A stretch of 64,000 nucleotides of DNA, from the NCBI GenBank assembly GCA_018389105.1, contig JACATO010000058.1:1-64000 (forward strand), written 5' to 3'. Numbering within the stretch: position 1 is the stretch's first letter; every line of letters begins with the position of its first letter. Position numbers and translations under genes: made by a program. Below are positions 1 to 10,800 of the stretch, one piece after another. Under the pieces are notes generated by a model, which had not been told where the DNA came from, ran no database searches, and saw only the letters and a program-made list of their open reading frames with translations. Origin of the DNA: Nautilus pompilius (taxonomy: Eukaryota; Mollusca; Cephalopoda; Nautilida; Nautilidae).

Positions 1-490
1 TACACTCTTACGCACACAGAGACACACACACATACAAAACAAAATCTCTCACCCAAACGCGCATTTTATACACAAATTACACACACACACTTAAGCACAC
101 CCACATATATACAAATACGCACACAAGAGACATACACACTTAAGCACGCACACAGAGAGACACACACATACAAAACAACATCTCTCTCACACACACATAC
201 AAAATACGCACACAGGGGACACCACACACATGCAAACAAACCATCTCTCACACACACCACACACATACAAATACGCACACAGAGACACACACACAGAGAC
301 TATACACACTTAAGCACGCACACAGAGACACCCACACATACAAACAAAATCTCTCTCACACACACATACAAATACGCACACAGAGACACACACACAGAGG
401 ACACATACAAATACGCACACAGAGACACACACACATACAAACAAAATCTCTCACACACACATACACAAATACACATATGCAAACACACAG
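1..490. repeat. CA-rich tandem/minisatellite array
   Basis: The stretch is built almost wholly of CA dinucleotides broken by recurring short blocks: ATCTCTC, CACAGAGACA, TACAAATACGC and ACTTAAGCACGC. The blocks recur at irregular spacing of roughly 60-135 bp, so this is a degenerate composite array rather than a pure microsatellite. Open frames that cross it on the minus strand give Cys/Val-rich low-complexity peptides and are not genes. Confidence 0.85.
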
Positions 491-2930
491 ACACAGAGTT
501 CCTGCTGTATTAACTTGTATAGGCTTTTCAAAGCCAATCCCGACTCTTAGAAATCTAACTGTAGAAGAGAAAACAAATGGAAATTTTTAAATAAAACAAT
601 AAAATGAAAAACAGAAAAATGAAGCAGATTTAAATAACATCTGTTCGTCACTAACAGTTGTATTTGCAGAGACACTTTTGTTTAAACTTATCCAAGTTTC
701 CAAACAACCTGACTTTCTTGCCAAAGCCTTGTCCTAGTCTATAGCGCACTATCGGCTCGTGTAGACATCTCGTCGAGATGTCCCATCGTAACGGGCATCG
801 TCGCAAACTCTCCATAGAAAGCATAGAGCAGAATCTTCTGTTTGTTGTACTCCCCCAAGGACGCGAATTAAACCACTGAACTCTAAAAGGTCTCCTCTTA
901 TTAGACTGAGGGAGAAGAATTCAGTCCACGCTGAATATCGCCACCCCTCGGAACGCTGGCGAGTTTTCCGTTGCATCCGGAGGTCGGAGGCTTACGGTGT
1001 CAGACGGAAACGTACTGGGGCATCATCCATCTGCACCAGGAGGCGGAGATGCTGTTAAAGATGAAACGGAGCATTTTCTGATATTCATCAATATAATTTT
1101 AGTAAAGTTGTATCCTGTTTTCAGACGAATGCTTTTCCTGCATAACTCTTTTTTAAGCAAAAAAAAAAAATAAATAAGAATCTTATACGCTAGTAAATAT
1201 CCGTGATGCCGTCTCCAGGATCCACGAGTGCGCACGCAATTTCCTCCTCTTCCCCTGCTTCATGAGCTATTCCAGTTAAAATCAAATACTACTACTAGTT
1301 AAGCGCGCGCAATCTTTTGATTAGTATCACAAACGTTCGCTAATGTATCGCTCCAACTGTACTTTTTATTGTGTTTAGAAAACCCGTCTGATGGGTCGGC
1401 TTATCTCGCTCCCGTACCTCAGAAAATGATTCAGCATCTGGTCGGGTTTTGCCCTTCAGCCATATTGAGTGAGACTTCTATATCGCAACGCGCGGACATT
1501 TTAAAGAACACATTAAATTATTATTTTTTTTAAAGATACGTACACACGCGCGCGCGGGTAACCCGGCAGTGAATGTGTTAATGTCAAAGCGTAGGCTCCA
1601 GTTAATAAACCACGTCAGGCCGATGTGCTTAGTGTTCATACTAGTCCAGACTTTTAATCAGGGGTACATTTTCTGCCCTTTAAGTGAACACTAGACGGTC
1701 AACAATAATTCGTCTACTCAACAGCACCAAAAGGTAAACGGTCAACAAAGATCTGTCGGCCTGACACAAAATCCGGGATCCGAACCTTGAAGACTCGTTG
1801 GCTGCTCACATCAGTGATGTCACTCGGCTCAGACGCCTGGTAACGCCACCCTGCCTGACACCCGTTTTGTTAGGTAGTTTCTTTTGTTCTGTTTGTTTGT
1901 TTGTTTGCCCTGACGATGTAACCTTTTGAAAATTTTATGCAGAAATTTATTACTGTTGTAGAAAATGTGAGAAAGCTGAGGTTAACACATCTCGTTCACG
2001 CTCAACTTCCAACAACATAGAGCAACACAGAGGTCTACGCCAATAACTATCGCTACGCCACTATTCGTGCTCGGCTGGTGGTGAATGGTCTAAATTTTAT
2101 TAAATGATGCTTTGCTTAGCATCCCTGAGAATCGTGCAATCCAGACGTATCCATCCAGTCTCCAGCAGACATATCGATTTTGGTGGACGAGACTAAGAGC
2201 ATAGGAGGAGTACATTTCGCCTGAGATGGCAGGAAATGTCCGCCGCTGGGGGTGTCGTTGGTAGGGGCAGAATTCTCTGGCACGTGAGTTTGCTAGGTGG
2301 CGTATGGCTCCGAGGCAGAAGAACACCGGCTGACTGTTGCGAGCCCTTGACGGAGGACACTGGTCTGATCCTTGCAGTAACCGAAGACCCCCGTTTCGCA
2401 AGCGCAAAATTCTCCCCGGGACCGATGTCACAGCTCGACATCCTTTCCATTTTCCTTTGGCGGTCGGTTTTGTCACACGGAATCCAAAACGGTCGGCTTG
2501 GACAAAGTCCCCACCCCGCGGTACGCCCACACAGAAATGCTACGACCCCGGTCCCTTTTTAATGATTTGAGTCGTCTTTGTTTTTCCGGAGAAAATCCCT
2601 TTTTTTGTTTTGAAAAAAAAAATTCGACCCGCGCGATTCTGTGAAACGGTCCCTAGCAGATGACAAGTTGTTCGAATAGCCACTGGATCCAAGGGTGACG
2701 CGGACTTGAACCTCCAAGCCAGCGGTAGACGGACTTGGACGAGCCAGCAAATCTCCGCTCCTTCCACAAGCAGCACGCAGATATTTATGTATAATGTCCC
2801 TCCTCCTCAGAGTTCGAGATGCAAGAAAACTTGCTTCAAAAGATAAGTGCAGAAAATATTCCAGATTAAAAAGCCATGTACAATCTACTTGCATTTTAAT
2901 TACAATTACCATTTTTTTTTGGCTTTATTT
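491..2930. other. Intergenic, no gene supported
   Basis: AT-rich DNA alternates with GC-richer patches, notably about 740-1030 and 2090-2540, which contain many CpG dinucleotides. Frames of 60-146 codons cross these patches on both strands but show no recognisable domain, no consistent splice structure and no convincing coding bias. A promoter or 5' exon of a gene lying to the left cannot be excluded. Confidence 0.5.
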
Positions 2931-2934
2931 ATTT

Positions 2935-2974
2935 ATGATGATGATGAAGATGATGAAGATGATGATGATGATGA
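2935..2974. repeat. (GAT)n microsatellite
   Basis: An imperfect run of GATGAT and GAAGAT triplets followed by a T-run. It produces the Asp-rich and Ser-rich low-complexity peptides read in this area. Confidence 0.85.
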
Positions 2975-2979
2975 CTTTT

Positions 2980-4155
2980 TTTTTCTAGCCAGCTTAATAG
3001 TTTTCACATGTAACAGATTAATGTCAGCAGTCGTAACTAACATAAAAATTATATTTGACCGAATTGGAAAATTAAAGCGGTCATGGTTCACTCCCAGAAG
3101 TTGTGGAGTGTGGACTGAATCATTTGCAGCCCGTGTAAATTTCCCGAACGTTCTATTTGAGGACATGACGTGCGTACAGAGATGGCGCCGAGACCGAGTG
3201 TGTACTAACCCGTGACCGAGATCGCTGACCTTGTACAGCGGGTAATTGTAACAATTTACGACGACGACTTCCTTCCTTCCTCGCCAGAACACTTAGGTTT
3301 TGTCTCTCCATAGCCGATTAAATGGCTGCTGCATTATAATGTGTTGTTGTCACTGGGACGTGTTGAAGAACGAGCCCGGCTACGAAGACTGCTTGGCGCT
3401 GTATCGAAGAACGGTGAAGCGACGCTGCTGAGGTTAAACCGCCAAAATCCCGAGTGGGAGCCACCCTACACAGAGATGACGTCACCGCTCTTAGCATCGC
3501 CTCGCCCATCTCCCCGTGAAGCACTCACACACACACACTCACACACACTCACACACACTCTCTCACACACAGCACTCCCAGAACACACCTGCTTTGTTTT
3601 TTTGTTTTTTTTTGTAGAGGACAGTTTATTGAGTGCACATTCCATCAGTAAAGATCGAAGTAAGTTTCCTGATAAAGCCAGGCATCAGAAGTGATCCCCA
3701 TCTGTGTAGGGCCCCAGGCCTTATTCCCTTTATTTGGCACTCCGCGACATGTCTTGGAGCCGAGGCGTTATTCGAAAACATATCTTTATTTTTGTATTCA
3801 TATCCGGTCTTATAAGCAGAAGACTAAAATATAAACTTGTGAAATTCGATAATAAATCTATTTAATTTACTACATAATTAGAACTTGGCGGAATGGCTCG
3901 GCCTCATAGAAGCGGATGTTCTGGACACGTGTACTCAATGAACACGGCCTTTAAATGTATCTCGCGTTTCTGCTCTGGATGGAAAACATTGTTCGTTGTG
4001 AGGAAGTCGTGTCGATAAGTAATCGTTTGTTTTAAAAAATCAATAAATCAATTTCTAGTTTTCTTTTTACAATTATAAATTGCTAAATAAATAATTTTAG
4101 TGCATTTTAATAAGCAGATTCGTAATCCTGTAACTTGTCTGCCCTACTTTAAACA
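2980..4155. other. Intergenic, contains a CA tract
   Basis: No gene is supported. The interval holds moderately GC-rich unique sequence (about 3050-3500), a CA/TCACAC tract at 3526-3572, and AT-rich sequence after about 3800. Confidence 0.5.
3526..3572. repeat. (CA)n/(CT) tract
   Basis: A dinucleotide tract of CACACA interrupted by TCACAC and CTCTC. Confidence 0.85.
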
Positions 4156-4159
4156 ATTT

Positions 4160-4160
4160 G

Positions 4161-4233
<73 letters not shown>

Positions 4234-4252
4234 GTTGTTGTTGTTGTTGTTG
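4160..4252. repeat. (TTA)n-(TTG)n compound microsatellite
   Basis: About 70 bases of TTA triplets pass directly into seven TTG triplets. Reading frames across it are poly-Leu, poly-Tyr and poly-Cys artefacts. Confidence 0.95.
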
Positions 4253-5834
4253 CAAAGAAGCATATCTCTCTCGCGCGCGAATTATCCATTACTGTATTGA
4301 TAATTATGAAAGTCATTTCGTACTACATAAAAATGCCTAATATCATATTGCACATGATAGAAAATAGAAAAACCTAACCTTTAAATATAGTTACTGGCTG
4401 GCTTTTCTTCGCTAGTCTTAATCTGCGGGGTATCTATTTTATACACGTGTAGTTTGTTCAGATGCCTAAACAAAGCAGCTTTAAGAATACATAAAAAGTC
4501 ATACAAAGCGTGTATTCATTGTGTCGCATTAAGAAAAAAATGCACCGTCATTATTATTGTTGTTTCCTTTGTTTGTTGATTTGGTTTATATCGAACTGTT
4601 GATTAGACCTGATTCCAGGCTACTATGCTATATCTTTTCACAGATATAATCACTACAGTAAACAGGTGCTTGTTCCTTGATTCACACTTTTTCTTTAAGC
4701 CTACTCATTTTCAGAGAACGTTTATTAAAAACAAACTTTAAAAAAAAACTATAACTGATTAAACCAAATTAAAGTACTAAATTTGTTTCTTTTTAAAAAA
4801 TTATTTGGTATTCCTTTTTTTTTTTAATCTTTAGGATATTTTCTTGACGTCACAAATGGTGCTGTTGTTTATTTAACACATATTTTAAAAAATATATATA
4901 TATAAACGGAAGTTTAGCTGAGAATTTAAAACTATAAAGCGAATAATTAATAAATTAAAAGGTAACTATTACAGCTTTAGTAAACTAAGCTGCTGCGTGT
5001 CCGGTTCTGTTTGAGAGTCGTTCGGTGTGAATCCTATAATCGACGCAAATATGCAAAATTTCCCTGCCCTTCATAGTTGCGTAACAAGGTGCACTGCGTA
5101 CACTCTGACGTCACTACTTTTTCTACTTTCACTTTAAAAATCTCAACGACAAGATATCGATCTCTGAAGCACTGACAAGAAAAATGTTCAATTATCTTTT
5201 ATAATCCTTCGATAATTTCCAATTTGTAATTTCATCGCCATTAAGAGTGTATTAATACACGTTAAAACTGGGTACTTAAGGAAGACATTTTACAGAACAG
5301 AAACCAATGACAAATACCGATGGTTTCGATAATTTTGAAGAATTACGTCTTCGTAGTTCATGACAATTATAAAACTTACCTCAGAAGGAAATATCATCTA
5401 TTCCCGTTTCGCTTTCTTTATTTTTTAATTGTCGTCACGTATTTCTTCATCACCAACAAAAAAAAACAAAACAACAGAAAATAAACTCATCCGACCACTC
5501 ACCGAGTCGAGGGAAAAAATTCGCGACGTCGTCACCCGAACGCGCGTGTAGCATCTGTCATCTGACGACTTGAACAAAAGTGCAGTTCTTAAGGCTTTTC
5601 TGAGATATCCCAGAAGAGTATTTACAACAAATAAATAAACAACACGGTTAATTAATGCTTGACCTTAGTGATAGTTAACTTAGATCTATAGATTTAGTCA
5701 ACGTAGGTTAGCCACCCGGATGGATGACCAATAGACCCAAGCTTGTTAGTCACGGGTCTATCCGTCTGTACCACCCTCAAAGGAGGTTGAGATAACAAAT
5801 ACATATATACACATGAAAAATTTTTCAAGACATC

Positions 5835-5900
<66 letters not shown>

Positions 5901-7129
5901 TCTTGTTTTATGTATAAAATACCGTTTTGAAAACCTCGTATTACTACCGAAACGGAAATTGATTGATGTAGTGAAACTGAATCGATTTTCCATGTATCAT
6001 CATCATTAAGGTAACAAAAAAGTGTTTTTACGGAATATAAAAAAAGGAAGAAATCAAACAGTTCTAATGCATCATACGTCGTTCGAACAGATATAACTGC
6101 ACCTGTATTGTGTAACCCGCCAAAATTTTATTTTGAAAAAAACCGACATTGGGAAAAACACAATACATACAGTTTGACTTGTTGTTGTTTTCCATTCTAG
6201 AACTGCGTATTTTAAACAAGTTCGTTTATTCTTTCTTTTTCAAGCGCAATATTTTTCACAGTGGTTATTCATGAATTATTCTTTATAATGTAATTTAGAA
6301 CATTATATGAAATTACTCCTAAAAACTAAATAGGAATGTAGTAATCTCTCTTTTATTTTTCTCAACGACTTTTGGAAATTTTAAAGAATATATAAGCAGA
6401 CCTTTAGAATATCTGAAACAAGTTATCCCATTTAAGATCGTAACAAACGTATTCTCTATTTCCTTGGTTATATAATTTACCGCTGACAACGTAAAAAAGC
6501 ATTTTCCAGCTGTGTAATGGTGCATTATTAATACAATTTTTTTAAAAAAAACCCAAAAAAAACCCTGGAATACAAAGTCAGCGAAAGTTTAGTAATTTTC
6601 AGAGATTTCATTGTTTTGTCATACTAGCATTGCGCAGTACGTACCAAGAAAGCTTCAAAAAGTCCTTAGTATATTATACAAGATGGCACCTTCCAGAGAC
6701 CAACAGCGATGTGGTTTGATAATGAAACCTAAACGTGTGGTCATTAAAGCTCCTTTATTGAGATTCTTTAACTTTACCAACCGCTGGTCTGATACCGACT
6801 TCTTTTGATTCACACCCATATTGGAAATACTTAAAGAAACGGAGATAACATCAATTTAAAAAAAAAATAATTGATTTTAATATGGAATTTGGAGTGAAAT
6901 GTAAATGAATGTCCTATTTTTTTGACATAAAATGTGTAATTTGCCTATTGTTTCACCTACAACAACAATGGTAATGATGATGATAATTAATAATAATAAT
7001 AATATTAATAAAGGGAGACAATCTGAGGAAATATCAATAAACAAACACTTATTTGTTTCTACTTCGGTGACTCTCAAAGAGATAATGATAATATAAAAAT
7101 TAAGAGAGTCGTTCTACTGGCGAGATGGG
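4253..7129. other. AT-rich intergenic DNA
   Basis: I see no exon with a recognisable product. There are frequent A/T homopolymers, a triplet repeat at 5832-5896 and smaller AAT/GAT runs at about 6976-7008. Frames such as the 68-codon one on the minus strand near 6319-6525 have no family signature. Confidence 0.5.
5832..5896. repeat. (ATT)n microsatellite
   Basis: A run of ATT triplets begun by ATCATC units. The minus strand reads as poly-Ile/poly-Asn. Confidence 0.9.
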
Positions 7130-7397
7130 CGAGTTAGAAGTATATTTCCTCTGGTCTACTTGTTGGAATCCAACTGTTTATCGAGGAGGCGGTAGGGGGC
7201 CCACCCACCATGATGGAGGCCGCCGACGCGATTGTTAAAAATCTACCAATGTCATCGATAAACCTGTTCATACCATTAACCCTTGCAGCTCCGGATAAAT
7301 CCATCCCACACGCGCGCCCCCCCAATCCCTTATTTAGATTGAGCTTTCTATCCTCCTCTTGTTGGGACTCTATTTTTAGCTCTGGGAATTTATCAGG

Positions 7398-7407
7398 GGG
7401 AATTCCC
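7398..7407. promoter_or_regulatory. Perfect palindromic kappa-B motif
   Basis: GGGAATTCCC matches the Rel/NF-kappa-B consensus GGGRNNYYCC and is fully palindromic. It lies about 410 bp upstream of the TNIP2-like start codon, inside the CpG-rich block. Binding is inferred. Confidence 0.5.
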
Positions 7408-7680
7408 TTTTCGGCCGCGGCCAATGGTTGGCGCTGCCGGCGGATGACGCGTCGGGGTCAACAGCCATTGCAGGAAGTTCTGGAGCGCACTAGGGTTTTT
7501 TCGTTGTATCACCCGCTATAGTAAGGACCTGAAAAATTTTCGTCCTCTCACGCTATATATGATATACAGTAAGTAGCACATCCCAAGGTCGCCCAGATGC
7601 GAGAGACGTTTGCGAGAACCGGCACTGGAATGTAAATACGAGCTTTCTACGTTGTGGCCTGATTCTCTCGAAAACATGCA

Positions 7681-7700
7681 AATGGCGGCCGGCCGCCATT
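7681..7700. promoter_or_regulatory. 20-bp palindrome of two YY1-type sites
   Basis: AATGGCGGCCGGCCGCCATT is a perfect palindrome. Each arm is the ATGGCGGC core recognised by YY1, in divergent orientation. It is 113 bp before the start codon and falls in the predicted leader or core promoter. Confidence 0.5.
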
Positions 7701-7813
7701 GGATGTAGCTCTACTGCTGCTGTTGCGTTCTCTCTCCCATGCCAGCCTCCCCCTCTCCTCCTCCCATCTACTTTCAGATGGTTTATTTATTTATTTTTTG
7801 TTGTAGGTGCAAC

Positions 7814-10800
7814 ATGATGCGCTTTGCATGCCAGCCCGTGGCGAACCCGCTCAAGAAGGAGCCGTTCAATTACTCGTGCGACGAGCGGATCAACAGCGAC
7901 AGAGAGAAGCTGGAGCACCTGAAGCTGGTGATCAAGGAGCTACAGAGCCAGCTGAGCTCGTACAAGATCCGGGTCGAGGGCGCGACCAGCGTGACCAAGC
8001 TGCTCCAAGAGTCGCGGCGGGACTTGTCGGTGGAGCAGGAGAGGAACAAGGTCCTGGAGGCCGTGGTGACCAACCTTCGCAGCCGGTTGGTATCGAACAA
8101 CCTGTCGGCCAGCACGGCTCTGGACGAGGACGACATCTTCATTCCGGGCCACTCCCAGCAGCTGATAGAGAACCTGGTCTCGGAGACCGTCAGGCTGCAA
8201 AATGCCTTGGACGGCTGCCGAACGATGAATGAGAAGCTGGTCGAGGAGAATAAATGGTTGTCACAGGTGAGGGCTAGATGGTCAGTTACATATTGGTCAT
8301 CAAAAAGGTCCCCCCCCTTTTTAAAAAAAAAACCAAAAACAAAAAAACCAACTTTTCTTTCTAATCGTGGAGTGTTTGTTTATTCGTTTGATAAATAAAA
8401 CACGACACTAAAATTATGCTATAATCTTTTATTAAAAATTTGCTTATGGCGCCCACAGATGGTATCATCTTTATCTTTTGTCAGCATTAATGTCTTTTTA
8501 ATAATACATATATTCCAACTTTCTTTCCTTAAGATACACAACGATATTTTTTACATTGACGTATCCCTTGATTCTTAGCAATGTTTCATTCGTATATTTA
8601 CAGTAATGCGCATATTTAGATATTTAAGACCCGAAGGTGCATTTTCTATTTCATTAAGTATTATTACGATTTTTAAATAAAATTATCTGGTTTATTGTCC
8701 TTAATGCAGTTTCTAAATCTGGGGAATACTTGTACAGAACATAAAAAAGACAACAACAAACAAACAACTATTTGAAAGAATATGTATTTAAAAATGATAC
8801 ATTGCATTGCAAACAATATATATATATTTAAAAAAAAAACGGTGGTTGCATTCAAAAACAACTTAAAATAAGTAAATGTGCAATAGAAAACTCAACCAAA
8901 CAAGGAAAAGGGTGCAGCTGAGAGAGAGTGAGAGTTAGTTATGGATCTTAAAGATCATGAATAATAATATCAACTGAGGTGTATCAGTATTTGGATTGGA
9001 TTCCAAATGTACACACTCACATACGGTAGAATTTGCTGACAAATTTCTTTGAACAAAATAAACTTGGCTGGGATTTTAAAGTAGAATCATACTTTGTAAA
9101 TATATAATACCCTTCCCTCCAAAAAAAAAAAAAAAACCACAAAATTAGTAAGCATTTTCAGTTTCTGAAAGTTTATGTAAAAACTAGATTTATAGTTTGC
9201 TAATAAGTATTCTTGGTATACAGTGCTCTGTCATAATAATTTGGTTGCCTTCTGTTTTTCAACATGTTAGTTTGCTGTGGAAAAATTGCCAAATAAAAGC
9301 ATAGAATGGAAGCCACTAGTCATGAAGAGCTTTTGTCCTATTTGACATTAAATCATCAAGATTTTGCATCATGGTTTGATCCAGATGTGAAAGCTTCCTT
9401 TAATTCTATCATATTGGTGGGGACATGAACAAATTGCTTTAAGCTGACAATCTGGATGTCAGAGCTTTGGGTTACTATAGGAAGAAGTTGAATGCCTTGA
9501 TTTCTCTTGGGCATCAAATCTTAGTATGCCTTGTTGGTCAATAGTAGGAGATGCATTTTTTAAAATCGGTGTATCCAACAAAATTTGAAACATCCTTTGA
9601 CCAACACTAATTCTGTCTTTCCACCATGCCAGATTGTAACCCCATGCTTGACCATGGACACTGGGGTTGATGGTCTTTATTAGTTCTTTTCCAAATCCAG
9701 GTGCATTCATCAGGGATGAGTACATGCCACCAATACTCTTGTCAGGCATAACATTTTATTCCTGTTGGACAGAGGTTTCTTGCATGATATATATCCTTTT
9801 TAAAGTAAAGGTGATGACAATAACATTGGCCTTGTTCTCTGGCTTATTTCTGTTTTATGAGTCACTTGAAAGTTTTTGTGGTTATATGTAAATTCTGGGG
9901 AAATTAGCAAGGCAGGACACTGTATTTCTGCTGTGGTTCCTAAGGTTGATGAAGGGAATAAAAATTTTTTTATGAATTTGATATTTTTTGAGATTGATTA
10001 TGCACAATCACCTTTGTTACTTGTTTTGTTGTTGTTTTTTTTTACTAGGAAGCAATCTGTTGTCTTTACTGTTGTTAAAAAATTTTAGTACATTTTTTCT
10101 TATAATTCTTTCCACAGAATCATCTTTCAAGCCAGTCTAAAATTAAAGAATTAATGGAAGAAAATAAAGATCTTCAGGGTGAAATCAGTTGTTACAAAAG
10201 AAATCTTTGTGCAGAAGATGAAAGAGACAACGAAACTCCAAAAATACAAGAATCACTAGAAAGGAGAGAATTTCAGCCACAGTCCTGTCCCCAAAGTTCA
10301 CTGCACAAAGCAGATGATAGTCTCAAAACTATGTCAGCTGAAATAAAGAAATTTAGTGTGTATTGTCAGCAAATGGCCATTCGGTTAGAAGTAATGGACA
10401 ACCAGAAGTCTCTGCAGCCTGTAGCAAGTCCAACAAACAAGGTGAGTACAAGGTTAACCTCTCTTCAGGAGAGCAACATATAGTTGTAATAGTTTAAAAT
10501 TTTTACTTTACACTAGTGGCAAGATCTTTTTTAGAAATTTGCTAGTTAAATTTTTCTTTGAAAAGCATTTTGAGAGACCAACTTGTTTTGTTTAGTTGTT
10601 AAACTGTTTGTTAAATAAATGCTATGTTACATTATCTTCAGGCATTGTTTGATTCATACCAGAAAATCATGGATTTGTTTATGGAAGTGTAAACACTATC
10701 AACATGTTTAGATTTCTGGCACAGTTGTTTTTAAAAAGCGAGAGAAATTTTGCCTTGGGTGCATTTTTGCATATTTAATCAAATACAACCCACAGTGTGA

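Larger units (their letters stand above)
7130..7806 (+). promoter_or_regulatory. CpG-rich promoter and 5' leader of TNIP2-like gene
   Basis: This block is much richer in GC and CpG than the flanking intergenic DNA and ends at the 3' splice site just before the first coding exon. It holds a CCAAT core (GGCCAATGG, about 7419-7427), a perfect kappa-B palindrome, a double YY1-type palindrome and a CRE-like TGACGCGTC near 7445. The first coding exon starts at 7807, directly after a pyrimidine-rich tract ending in TTGTTGTAG, so a non-coding 5' exon should lie upstream. A possible donor for it is ATAGTAAGG, with GT at 7521-7522. The start site cannot be fixed from sequence alone. The 103- and 96-codon frames that cross the block look like by-products of high GC. 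Confidence 0.55.

Noticed and set aside
66-494. Minus-strand Cys/Val-rich reading frames in the CA array
   Set aside because: They are translations of a CA/GT repeat, with no complex sequence or splice context.
2090-2570. Overlapping frames of 77-146 codons on both strands near 2.1-2.6 kb
   Set aside because: High GC removes stops on both strands at once; there is no recognisable domain and no exon pattern.
4100-4340. Poly-Leu and poly-Tyr frames
   Set aside because: They come from the TTA/TTG microsatellite.
7134-7424. A 96-codon minus-strand frame (starts MAAAEKGIPPDK) as a divergent gene
   Set aside because: It lies in the CpG-rich promoter block, is matched by an open frame on the other strand, and shows no homology I recognise. 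A divergent transcript remains possible but is unsupported.
7739-7813. Extension of the TNIP2-like protein upstream to the ATG at 7739
   Set aside because: The sequence before 7807 is a pyrimidine tract ending in TTGTTGTAG, a strong splice acceptor, so those codons are intronic.
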